In this document: one piece after another, positions 53,779 to 63,490 of the stretch
Numbering within the stretch: position 1 is the stretch's first letter
How the letters are laid out: each line of letters starts with the position of its first letter
Origin: Tritrichomonas musculus
Taxonomy: Eukaryota; Parabasalia; Tritrichomonadida; Tritrichomonadidae
Assembly (NCBI GenBank): GCA_039105265.1
Contig: JAPFFF010000004.1
Coordinates: 2,604,001-2,668,000, forward strand
Length of the DNA stretch: 64,000 nucleotides
Reading direction: 5' to 3'
Translations under genes and position numbers: made by a program
Notes under the pieces: generated by a model
What the model was told of the DNA's origin: nothing
The model's input: the letters and a program-made list of their open reading frames with translations, nothing else
Database searches by the model: none

Positions 53779-54430
53779 ATCCATCTTTTTTCATTATTAT
53801 AACTTTTGGACAGTTACTGGACATCAACAGTTATTGACACTGACGGTGCAGTAGTCATCATAACAGACTCAACATTCGATTTTCCCATATTAGATGTTGA
53901 ATGTTTGAATCTGCCAGACCAAGACAGAGCTGTTAAAACAGTTTGCGGCGATGAAGCTGTCATTGTGCTTGGTGCGAGAGGAGTAGTCTTCGGGTGTTCA
54001 CTGGAAGCACCAAGGAGGTCATTCACAGAAGTCAGCAAACTTTTTGAACAAGTGTCAGATCATTGAAGTTGCATATGGATATGCTGTTTCACTTTTTCGA
54101 ACACCAGAATTGAAAACTTCGGGTTGCAGATGGAAAAAAATTGTTAACATAAGACAACACATGCTCAGAAAAGGTGATTCGAATAAAATTTTCCCGTTAG
54201 AGGAGACGTTAGTCACAAAGAGTGCCACTTTCTGCATATTAGGAAGTTTCACTTCAGCTGTCTTTGTTGGTGTTGAACTTCCACATAGCACTTCAGTTGT
54301 CTTGCATTTACAGATGATGGAAATGATATTTGCGTTAGTGATGAACATAAAGAGAAAGCATAATTTCCAATTGAAGTTACAGATGATGATATTTGGCAAA
54401 ACATCTGTAACTACAGAAAAAAGTCAAAAG
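53779..54430 (+). pseudogene. RCC1-like repeat fragment, unit 3
   Basis: Near-identical to the copies at 24603 and 39338 (CGDEAVIVLGARGVVFG, then IIEVAYGYAVSLFRT in the next frame). SYG in the other copies is SYW here. Confidence 0.5.
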
Positions 54431-54977
54431 AGATATCAGAGAAGCTGTTCATTATTTGAAAGAGGCATAATCTTTTAATAATCAGTTTGCTAAAAATAAT
54501 CTTGAAATTCTTTATAAACATGGATTTGAAGGACATATTCCTCAGAGAATTTCTCAAACGATTGAATATTTATCGATACACATTTTATCTCATATTTATT
54601 TCTTTGGTCTAACAATCAAGCAAAAATTGGATCCTCTTGTTTTATTAGTCAAATCTTTTCAAAAATTTGTATTATTATATTTTGTGTATGTCAAATTTTT
54701 TGGGTTAGATCTCAAATAAATAAAAATATAACTTGAAAAGCGAGCTAATGAGATAAATTACCGATAATATTGTAAAACTCAATTTATTAGATCCAAAATC
54801 TTTACACATGTTTTATGAATTGTATAACAAAAGAGATCATTTATATAATATGTTACCCGATCCTATTTTAACTTCTAAACTAGAGAAAAATGACCAAGAA
54901 CAAAATGCTCCAAAATAGTTAAACATGAAAGAATTTCACAGGGATTTTATGAAGGCTTTGATCATGATTTAATGTGA
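54415..54977 (+). pseudogene. Sel1-gene C-terminal relic, unit 3
   Basis: Same relic as in units 1 and 2, ending FYEGFDHDLM and TGA. It carries the one-base loss shared with unit 2. Confidence 0.7.
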
Positions 54978-55199
54978 TTATTAATATTTCAAGTTGTCAT
55001 ATTTTAAATGATCATTGTTCTTTTTACACTCATCATATATTGACATATAAGAATGATCTTTTTTTTTTAAATTAATTTTCTCTCTTTGAATATGAATTGA
55101 TCATACGATGGCTGGAAAGAAAAAAAACATAATTATGTTTTCTCATTAAATTCTGATTTCGTTTAAATATATTAAATCTAATGATTTCATCTTAATAAT

Positions 55200-55760
55200 T
55201 ACAGTTTCCAGAAGAAGATTTATCTGAAAGAAAAAATAAAGTAAATATATCGAAATCAGAATTTAATGAGAAAACAAATGACGATGATTTAGATCTTGAC
55301 TTTTGACATTTATCTATACCAAGCATTCATTTATCTAATAAATCATGCATTTCACCGACATTTCCTATCTCAGATTGCTGAATGAGGAAATTGGCATAGT
55401 CCTCATTTCATATTGAACAATCATACAGCAAAATGACCTTTTCAGTTTGTTCTCTTCCAATGAATGCTCACCATTGTTCCAAATCTATTCTGCAATTCCA
55501 TCTTTTTCTTCAATTGAAGAAGATTCTTTTTCGTTTTATTCACTACTAACAGAAATATCAATTCCAGAATCTGCTACTTCAGTTGGAAATAGAGCCTTCT
55601 TTAATTGCATATCATTAGCAGAGTTATTGCTTTCATCATCTGCAAATCACTGTCACAAATTTCTTTTACAGCTCCATCATCTTTTATATCAATTGAAAAA
55701 GATGCTTTCAAGAGATGTACATCACTGGAAACAATAGCAATACCATCTTCTTTGATTTAA
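55200..55760 (+). pseudogene. BspA-type LRR fragment, unit 3
   Basis: Third copy, with the same frames and breaks as units 1 and 2; SVTSVGNRAF is SATSVGNRAF here. Confidence 0.7.
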
Positions 55761-56053
55761 CTTGATTAAAACTGGAATTAAAGCAAAAATCAAATAAATT
55801 TGATTAGATCATTAATAAAGATTATTTTTAATACAGTATTTATTTTATTTTAATTTTAATGGCAAATGTAATGATACTTGATTCTACTTTTTTATCGAAT
55901 GGAAACAGACCTATGATGATTTTTTCCTGGCCAACCACAAAATATATACATTTATTATTACAAATTACAATTTACTTCCTATGAGAAGGAAATAACTCTT
56001 CTTATTTTTTTCCCTAAGGAGTTATATTTACAATTTATAAATAAAGTTTTTAT

Positions 56054-56528
56054 TAGACTTGTGCAAAGTCCTGGACAAAAGGACTAAACAAACTTAGTTA
56101 ATTTAAAAACATTTTTATCTTTGAATTAAGGACACATATTTGATATTTTTATTATATTTTTGTTTTAAAAAAAAGCGTTAATATAATTTTTGATATTTTT
56201 TGTTTAAAATATGCTTTTATTAAAATATTCAAATAATTTTATTTTGATCATTTATTTCTGCCCGAAAGTTTTTAATTCTCATTATAACGGATAACTTCAT
56301 ATATAAGTTATAAAATCAGTAAAATATTAAGTGAACAATCTTTTTTTATTTATATATTTATAGATTTTTAAAAAAATCCATATTAAAAGGAAAAGTTGAA
56401 TATATAGTTTTTTTCAATAAAATTTAATATGTCATTTTTTTTCTTAAAAAAAAAATGGTCCTGACAAAGTCCTAAGTCCTGCGGTTGTCCTTGAAAAGTT
56501 TTATTGTCCTGGACTTTGTACAAGTTTA
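56054..56528. mobile_element. hAT-like MITE, 475 bp, 8-bp target duplication
   Basis: Non-coding element bounded by inverted repeats TAGACTTGTGCAAAGTCC and its imperfect complement (right end reads GGACTTTGTACAAGTTTA), about 25 bp with four mismatches. GTTTTTAT is duplicated at 56046-56053 and 56529-56536. Unit 2 shows the empty site (GTTTCTAT, near 42161). Internal GTCCT/AGGAC motifs recur near both ends. An 8-bp duplication with such ends is typical of hAT elements. It lies about 220 bp upstream of the type II ATG, so it may influence that promoter. Confidence 0.8.
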
Positions 56529-56536
56529 GTTTTTAT

Positions 56537-56568
56537 GAATTATTAGAATTGAATCATTCTTGTTTAAT

Positions 56569-56604
<36 letters not shown>

Positions 56605-56747
56605 AAAACATAATAATAATACAAATTTATGATTTATAATAAAAAATAACAAATAGAAACTTATTTTTATAAAATTCAGAACATGCCATTCTAAATTCAG
56701 AAAGAGAATTTGTTAATTGACCATTAAGGTTAATATTTGAGGTTGTC
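56537..56747. promoter_or_regulatory. 5' flank of intact type II gene
   Basis: Conserved with the same region in units 1 and 2, including GAACATGCCATTCTAAATTC and GACCATTAAGGTTAATA. It has a T run of ~30 at 56572-56601. TTGTCATG just before 56748 may be an initiator whose A is the first base of the first ATG; in that case ATG 56760 is the functional start. Confidence 0.35.
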
Positions 56748-59700
56748 ATGTTTTTAAAAATGATATCGAAAATCTCTATCAATCAAGATAGAAGTATCGA
56801 AGATTTAATTAATGAATTCGAGAAGACTTTTATTACACAAGAAAATGAAATTAAAAATGAAAAAATTGATCACATAATTTCAGATATTTTTTATGAGGAA
56901 CATGAAATCAATATCATTGTCATCAATTTTGAATCAAAAGACAAATGCTATTCGATTTGTTGTGATAAGAAAATATTTGTTATTTCAAAAACAATTCTTC
57001 ACGATTTTTTTATTCAAATCAATTCTGACAACAAACAAATAAAGAACCAAATAAAGAATAAGAAAGAAGAAATTTACATGTGCTCTAATAAAACGAGAGA
57101 AGAATTTAACAACGATTCATTTAACATTTTTTGTACAAATTTGAAATCCAATTCCAAGAAAGACGAACAATTTGAAGAAGAAATCAAAAATCTGATTTCA
57201 CATTTCAATATCAAATCAAAAAACATCAAAGAACATCATTTATTCATACAAGTAATTGCAGGATACATCATTAAATGCAGCTATTATTTTACGAAACTAG
57301 AAACAGAGAAAGATATTGAATATACAAATAAAGAAGCAAACATTAAAGAAGCAAACGAAAAGAGAATCGAAGATCTGATTATGCTACGACAAATTGAATT
57401 TAATGAATACAAAATTGTTAATCTATGTTTAAATATTCAAGACCAGCTTTTGTATATAACAAAAACATTTAACAATGAAAGATTTTATCAAACAGAGAAA
57501 AATATTTTTGAGATATTGAAAAAGCATCATCCTTATCGATGCAATTTTCAAGGATCAATTGAGAAGAACAAAATGAGAATTCTTGTTTTTGAATACTATG
57601 AAGGAACGACATTAATGAACATTGAAAATATGACATTAAATCAACTTGATAAAATAATAATTATTTTTGAGGTTATGACATGCATTGAGGAAATTCATTT
57701 TGAAGGAATTATTTTTCGAGATTTGAATCCAGGAAATATTATTATCGATGAAAACAAACGAGCAATTTTAAACAATTTCGATTATTCGCGAGTTTTAATA
57801 AATAATGACGAAGATGTTACAAGTGAGATGACATCGAATATTGGAGTTGAATTTTACACATCACCAGAACAATATAGCAATAATAAATATTTCAAAGAGA
57901 CAGACATTTATTCTCTTGGTCGAATCATGTTTTTCATTTTGATTGATAACAACAACATAAAAGATGAATATCAACATCCGGATGAACATCGAATATTTGA
58001 ACATATTTATGAAATGTGCACCAAATTTCAACCATTTCAACGACCAAATATTTCTAAATTAATCAACATTTTTTATCATGAAATAATAAAACATTTCAAA
58101 ACGACACATTTCTATGATGATAAAGACAAAGAACAAATAGAAAATACATTGAGAACAATATACAAACTTCGACGAAGAGAAATTGAAAAATATTTTGAAA
58201 ACGAATCAAAAGAATACAAACGACAACATATCAATGAAATACTTGATATCTTTGAATATTTAACATATTTTAATTATGATAACCAAAAAGAAACATTGAA
58301 AGATATGATATCAAAATTACAAGAAATAATTGGAATGGATGAAAATTTATTAAGTGCCGAAACATTAAATTTTCTTGGCAAATTATATAACGAAGGAAAA
58401 TATTTGCAACATGATCCAGATAAATCAATTGAATACTTTAAACGATCATCAAACAATGGATGCTCAGAAGCACAATATAATCTTGGGAAAATTTATTTTC
58501 TAAAACGAGATATTAAAAAAGCGATTGAATATTATTCAGAATCAGCCAAAAACAATAATGCTAAAGCACAATATCATCTTGGGATTATTTATAAAGAAGG
58601 AACAGAATTTTATAAAAATGAAGAAGAATGGATTGAATATTTCACCCAGTCAGCAAAACAAAATCATTCAAAATCACGAATTGAATTAATCAAATATTTC
58701 ATATCGAAACAAGATATCATTGGTAAACTACAACAAAAATACGATGATGAATATTTAACAAATATTTATAAACAATTCAAATTTGAATACTTTACAGATA
58801 TGAAAATGATTGAATCCAAGAACAACGAAATGAAACCATTTTCGATGATTGATATAATATATTATGCAAATGACAAAACAATTGTCATTATTTGCAGTTA
58901 CAAACATTGTTATCTTATTGAAACGAACAAAACACCAGACGAAATCATCAAATTCATTGAAGGTCTTGAACTTTTTTATGATATCAAATTTTATACTACG
59001 AATGACAAATATTCTAAATTTTTTGACAACGAAAACAAATTTGAAGAAATAAACACCGAAACGACACAATTATTCAAATATTTTCAAGATAAGCATTCAA
59101 TTATTTATGACTTTTATTTTGATAACATTGAAGAATATTTCATTAATTTGACTATGAAAGCAATCATTGGATTCACACTGCGAAAATTTTATTTCCATTC
59201 TAACGAATTTGAAGATAAAGAACTTTTCAGTTTAACAAACGAAAAACGACGAGAATTTGAAAAGGATGAATTTGTGAATTTACGACGGCTTGGACAAGGT
59301 TCATTCTCAGTTGTTTCATTATGTTATCATCTTAAAACATGTCGACTTTATGCGATCAAAGAATATTTGAATCGGAATGAATATAACAAATATTTTCAAC
59401 GAGAGAAAGAATTCTATGAAAACTCGAATAATGAATTCATTGTCAAATATTATGGAACTATATCAAAACGGAACGCATTTGTTATTGAATATATGAGTCA
59501 TGGATCATTAACGCCAGAATATGTTTCAAGTATTACGTCAACACAACGAATGAAACTAATTGTCAGCATATTAACAGGAATCAAATATCTTCATTCGATC
59601 AACTTTTATCATCGTGATCTTAAACCGATGAATATCTTCATCAATCATGATGAAGATTTTTTTGTTGGAGATTTCAGTTGTGCAAAGCATATCAAAGAAA

Positions 59701-62700
59701 ACGAAGAAGAAGATAATAATACCAAAGACCTTGGTACATATTCATATTCTAGCCATAATAAAAGAATGACAAATGCAGAAAAGGACATGTTTTCAATTAG
59801 CAAAATCATGGAAGAAATAATTTTTGATTCATATTCTGAATTCAACCATAAAAGAGAAATAATACCTCAATTTCGAATTTATCAGGCAGAATTAACAGAA
59901 TTCATTCAACATTGCTCAGAACACGATCAATCAAATGAATACATAATAATAATGATATTTTATTTGTTTGAGATATTTATTTCATATAAGGATCAAAATT
60001 TTTGTAAATTTTTTTTAAAATCTTATCGACAAATATTTTCACATTTCATTCACATCGAGAATAATGAACACAATAATAAATCCGATTTTGAAGCAATTAT
60101 TGTCGATCTTGAATATTTATCTCAAAATACTTCAAATAAATATGAAATATTAAAATACATTTATTTGATTTTAGGCGATGCATTTTATAAAGGGAAATTC
60201 ATTGAACAAGACATCAGCAAATCAATTCATTATTTTAAACTTTCATCTAATTTAAACAGTTCAAAAGCGCAATATAATTTAGGAATTCTATATTATGAGG
60301 GGAAATATGTTTCACGAGATATTCATAAATCTATTCATTATATGACTCTTTCAGCAAATCAAAATAATTCAGAAGCACAATATAATCTTGGAATTATTTA
60401 TTCAATGGGAGATTATATTGAAAAAGATATTAACAAATCAATCTATTATTTGACTCTTTCGGCAAATCAAAATAATTCAGAAGCACAATATAATCTTGGA
60501 ATTATTTATTTAGGAGGCAAATATTTTCCAAGAGATATAAAAAAATCAATTTATTATTTAACACTGGCAGCTGATAATAATGATCCAATGGCTCAATATA
60601 TCATTGGCATGATCTATATTAATAATAAATATATTGATCAAGATATTAATAAATCAATTCATTATTTAACTCTTTCAGCAAATCAAAAAAATTCAAGTGC
60701 ACAATTCATTCTCGGAGTCATTTATTATGAAGGCAAATACATAAAAAGAGACATTAAGAAATCAATTTATTATTTAACTCTTTCAGCAAATCAAAATAAC
60801 GTAGATGCACAATATTATCTTGGAAATATATATCAAGATATAAGATACAGTACGTTTGATATCAACAAATCAATTTATTATTTAACTCTTGCAGCTAAAC
60901 AAAATGATCCATATGCACAATGTAATCTAGGGATAATGTATTATGATGGTCAATACATATTAAAAAATATCAATAAGTCAATTTATTTTTTGACTCTTTC
61001 AGCAAATCAAAATAACTCAAATGCACAATATCGTCTTGGATTAATATATTATGATGGCAAATATATCTCATCTGATATTAAAAAATCTCTTTATTATTTG
61101 ACCCTTTCAGCTGATCAAAATAATTCTGATGCACAATTACTTCTTGGCATAATATATTATAATAACAAATATGTCCAAATGGACATTTCTAAGTCAATTC
61201 ATTATTTAACACTTTCTGCAAATCAAAACAATGAAATGGCGTTTTTCACTCTTGGAATCATTTATTATGAAGGCAAATATGTATCACGAGATATAAATAA
61301 AGCGATTCATTATTTATCTCTTGCATCAGATTTAAATAATGATAAAGCACAATATCTACTTGGAACAATTTATTACGAAGAAAAATATATTACACGAGAT
61401 ATTAACAAAGCCATTCATTATTTAATTCTTTCATCTAATCAAAATAATCAATTAGCTCAATTTGTTCTTGGAAAAATTTATTATGAGAACAAATACATTA
61501 AAAGCGATATTAACAAATCAATTCATTTTTTTACACTTGCCGCTAATGAAAATAATCAATTTGCACAATTTCAACTTGGTAAAATTTATTATGAAAATAA
61601 TAATATTCCTAGTGATATCACGAAAGCTATTCATTATCTTACACTTGCATCGGATCAAGAAAATGAATTTGCACAACTTCTACTTGGAAAAATATATTAT
61701 GAAGGTAAGTATATTGAAAGTGATATTAATAAAGCTATCCATTATTTTAGCTTGTCATCAAACAATAACAATTCAGATGCACAATTTTTTCTTGGAAGAA
61801 TTTATCTTGAAAACAAATATACACAAAAAGATTATATCAAATCATTTCATTATTTGAATCTAGCAGCAAAACAAAATCATCCACATGCACAATATTTGCT
61901 TGGCATTTTGTATTATAATGGAAAATATGTTCCTCGTGATGTTAACAAATCAATTGATTATTTGACACACTCATCAAATCAAAATAATCTAGATGCTCTA
62001 TATAAGCTTGGATTAATATATTATGAAGGAGAGCACATCACTCAAGATATTCAAAAATCGATTCATTATTTTACTTTGGCTGCAAATCGAAATCACATAT
62101 TGTCACAAGTTCGACTTGGCATGATATACTATCTGAGAGAAAAAATTCCTCGAGATATCAACAAATCGATTTATTTTTTAACTCATGCAGCCAATCAAAA
62201 TGATCCATTTGCACAATATAATCTTGGTATGATTTACCTTCTTAAAAAATCGAATCAAGATATAAATAAAGCAATAAAATATATTCAATACTCAGCCAAG
62301 AATAGGTTTAGACAGGCACAGGCAATTCTGGCTGACTTTTATCTAGAAGGAAAATATGTCTACTATGATATTGAACAAGCAATTCGTTTATACAAAGAAG
62401 TGTCTAGTTTTAATAACCAATATGCGAAAAATAATCTTGGAGTTATTTATAAAACAGGAATTGGAAAAATAGGTAAAAATATATCATATGCCAAAGAATA
62501 TTTACATGAAGCAATTAAACAAAAAGATGATTTTGTATCAATGTTCAATTTGGCAACTATTTTACTTGAAGAAGAAGAATCAGAATCAGAACCAAATGAA
62601 GATTTGGAATACAAAAAGCCAATTAAATTATTAGCAGAATCATCTGATCACTTATTTCTCCCATCATTTATTTTGCTATCACTTGTTTTGATTAATAAAT

Positions 62701-62984
62701 ATGAATCAATCAACCATAAAATCATTAGAAAAGAACTTAATGAGCACATGAAAAATCACCCTGAACTGATTCCAATGATTTTCAAATTTTGTAAAAAAAT
62801 ACCAAAATATTCAAAAACAACTTATTTTCTCGATTTTCGAAAAATTAATTATGTCTACATTAATCGCAGCGTTAAAACATTAAATGAAATTCAAAAAAAT
62901 CAAGAAAGGAAACAAGCTGAACATTTTCGAAGGCCAATAGAAATTAACTCCTTTTTTTATGAAGGATTTGCAATAAAATATTGA
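56748..62984 (+). CDS. dual kinase-like / Sel1-repeat protein, type II (intact)
   Basis: 2078 residues, or 2074 from Met5. A full first alpha/beta domain (about 40-190) leads to kinase-like domain 1 (about 205-460) with FRDLNPGN (Phe323, Asp325, Asn327 in place of Lys), NFD at 343-345 and SPEQ. This is the most degenerate first kinase in the array, probably without catalysis. From LSAETLNFLGKLYNEGK (about 535) to GDFSCAK (975-980) the chain is almost identical to type I: Sel1 block, second domain, and kinase 2 with Gly849, Lys871, HRD 955-957, DFS 975-977. After that it diverges abruptly (HIKENEEEDNNTKDLG). About 23 mutually divergent Sel1 units follow, then the tail EINSFFYEGFAIKY. This is the only complete type II copy here; the unit 1 and 2 copies are dead. 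Met5 aligns with the start of the copies at 29172 and 63491. Confidence 0.92.
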   Translation: MFLKMISKISINQDRSIEDLINEFEKTFITQENEIKNEKIDHIISDIFYEEHEINIIVINFESKDKCYSICCDKKIFVISKTILHDFFIQINSDNKQIKNQIKNKKEEIYMCSNKTREEFNNDSFNIFCTNLKSNSKKDEQFEEEIKNLISHFNIKSKNIKEHHLFIQVIAGYIIKCSYYFTKLETEKDIEYTNKEANIKEANEKRIEDLIMLRQIEFNEYKIVNLCLNIQDQLLYITKTFNNERFYQTEKNIFEILKKHHPYRCNFQGSIEKNKMRILVFEYYEGTTLMNIENMTLNQLDKIIIIFEVMTCIEEIHFEGIIFRDLNPGNIIIDENKRAILNNFDYSRVLINNDEDVTSEMTSNIGVEFYTSPEQYSNNKYFKETDIYSLGRIMFFILIDNNNIKDEYQHPDEHRIFEHIYEMCTKFQPFQRPNISKLINIFYHEIIKHFKTTHFYDDKDKEQIENTLRTIYKLRRREIEKYFENESKEYKRQHINEILDIFEYLTYFNYDNQKETLKDMISKLQEIIGMDENLLSAETLNFLGKLYNEGKYLQHDPDKSIEYFKRSSNNGCSEAQYNLGKIYFLKRDIKKAIEYYSESAKNNNAKAQYHLGIIYKEGTEFYKNEEEWIEYFTQSAKQNHSKSRIELIKYFISKQDIIGKLQQKYDDEYLTNIYKQFKFEYFTDMKMIESKNNEMKPFSMIDIIYYANDKTIVIICSYKHCYLIETNKTPDEIIKFIEGLELFYDIKFYTTNDKYSKFFDNENKFEEINTETTQLFKYFQDKHSIIYDFYFDNIEEYFINLTMKAIIGFTLRKFYFHSNEFEDKELFSLTNEKRREFEKDEFVNLRRLGQGSFSVVSLCYHLKTCRLYAIKEYLNRNEYNKYFQREKEFYENSNNEFIVKYYGTISKRNAFVIEYMSHGSLTPEYVSSITSTQRMKLIVSILTGIKYLHSINFYHRDLKPMNIFINHDEDFFVGDFSCAKHIKENEEEDNNTKDLGTYSYSSHNKRMTNAEKDMFSISKIMEEIIFDSYSEFNHKREIIPQFRIYQAELTEFIQHCSEHDQSNEYIIIMIFYLFEIFISYKDQNFCKFFLKSYRQIFSHFIHIENNEHNNKSDFEAIIVDLEYLSQNTSNKYEILKYIYLILGDAFYKGKFIEQDISKSIHYFKLSSNLNSSKAQYNLGILYYEGKYVSRDIHKSIHYMTLSANQNNSEAQYNLGIIYSMGDYIEKDINKSIYYLTLSANQNNSEAQYNLGIIYLGGKYFPRDIKKSIYYLTLAADNNDPMAQYIIGMIYINNKYIDQDINKSIHYLTLSANQKNSSAQFILGVIYYEGKYIKRDIKKSIYYLTLSANQNNVDAQYYLGNIYQDIRYSTFDINKSIYYLTLAAKQNDPYAQCNLGIMYYDGQYILKNINKSIYFLTLSANQNNSNAQYRLGLIYYDGKYISSDIKKSLYYLTLSADQNNSDAQLLLGIIYYNNKYVQMDISKSIHYLTLSANQNNEMAFFTLGIIYYEGKYVSRDINKAIHYLSLASDLNNDKAQYLLGTIYYEEKYITRDINKAIHYLILSSNQNNQLAQFVLGKIYYENKYIKSDINKSIHFFTLAANENNQFAQFQLGKIYYENNNIPSDITKAIHYLTLASDQENEFAQLLLGKIYYEGKYIESDINKAIHYFSLSSNNNNSDAQFFLGRIYLENKYTQKDYIKSFHYLNLAAKQNHPHAQYLLGILYYNGKYVPRDVNKSIDYLTHSSNQNNLDALYKLGLIYYEGEHITQDIQKSIHYFTLAANRNHILSQVRLGMIYYLREKIPRDINKSIYFLTHAANQNDPFAQYNLGMIYLLKKSNQDINKAIKYIQYSAKNRFRQAQAILADFYLEGKYVYYDIEQAIRLYKEVSSFNNQYAKNNLGVIYKTGIGKIGKNISYAKEYLHEAIKQKDDFVSMFNLATILLEEEESESEPNEDLEYKKPIKLLAESSDHLFLPSFILLSLVLINKYESINHKIIRKELNEHMKNHPELIPMIFKFCKKIPKYSKTTYFLDFRKINYVYINRSVKTLNEIQKNQERKQAEHFRRPIEINSFFYEGFAIKY

Positions 62985-63490
62985 AAATATTCTTTATCTG
63001 CTGTAAAAGATTATATCTTAACAAGTTCAACAATTGAACCAGAAAATGGTTATTATTTAAATTTATTGTATACTTTTTTTTTGAAACAGAAAATCTAAAT
63101 TTTTCTATGAATGCCATCCTTTTCAATTGCATTCAAATAAATATCAGGTAAAATAGTCCATATCTAATTCCAAACATGATGAAAGATTTTAAATCAACTT
63201 TATAGCCATTTTTGATTAAATTATTTATATAAAGTAAACGGGGCAGATAATTAAAATTAATTTTGATTAATTTTTTTTTGGATTTGGACATCATAGAATA
63301 AGCCTTTACCTACAAAGACATTTGATAAATTAAAATGAAAAATATGTGGTATTCTTTTAAATAAAAAACAACTAAAACTATATTTTGTTTGTTTTTTCCA
63401 CAATAAACATTATTTGAATACTATTCAAAAAAAAATGACCATCAATGGTGAAATCATTCACCAAATATAATAAGACATATTTTTATGTGA
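62985..63490. other. intergenic region between two type II genes
   Basis: AT-rich; no gene supported. It does not resemble the flank upstream of 56748, so the next type II copy has a different promoter region. A minus-strand 62-residue frame here is low-complexity. Confidence 0.45.

Noticed and set aside
19496-59069. Numerous antisense and other-frame ORFs inside the kinase-Sel1 genes
   Set aside because: They are shadows created by biased codon use and repeats, and have no independent domain pattern.
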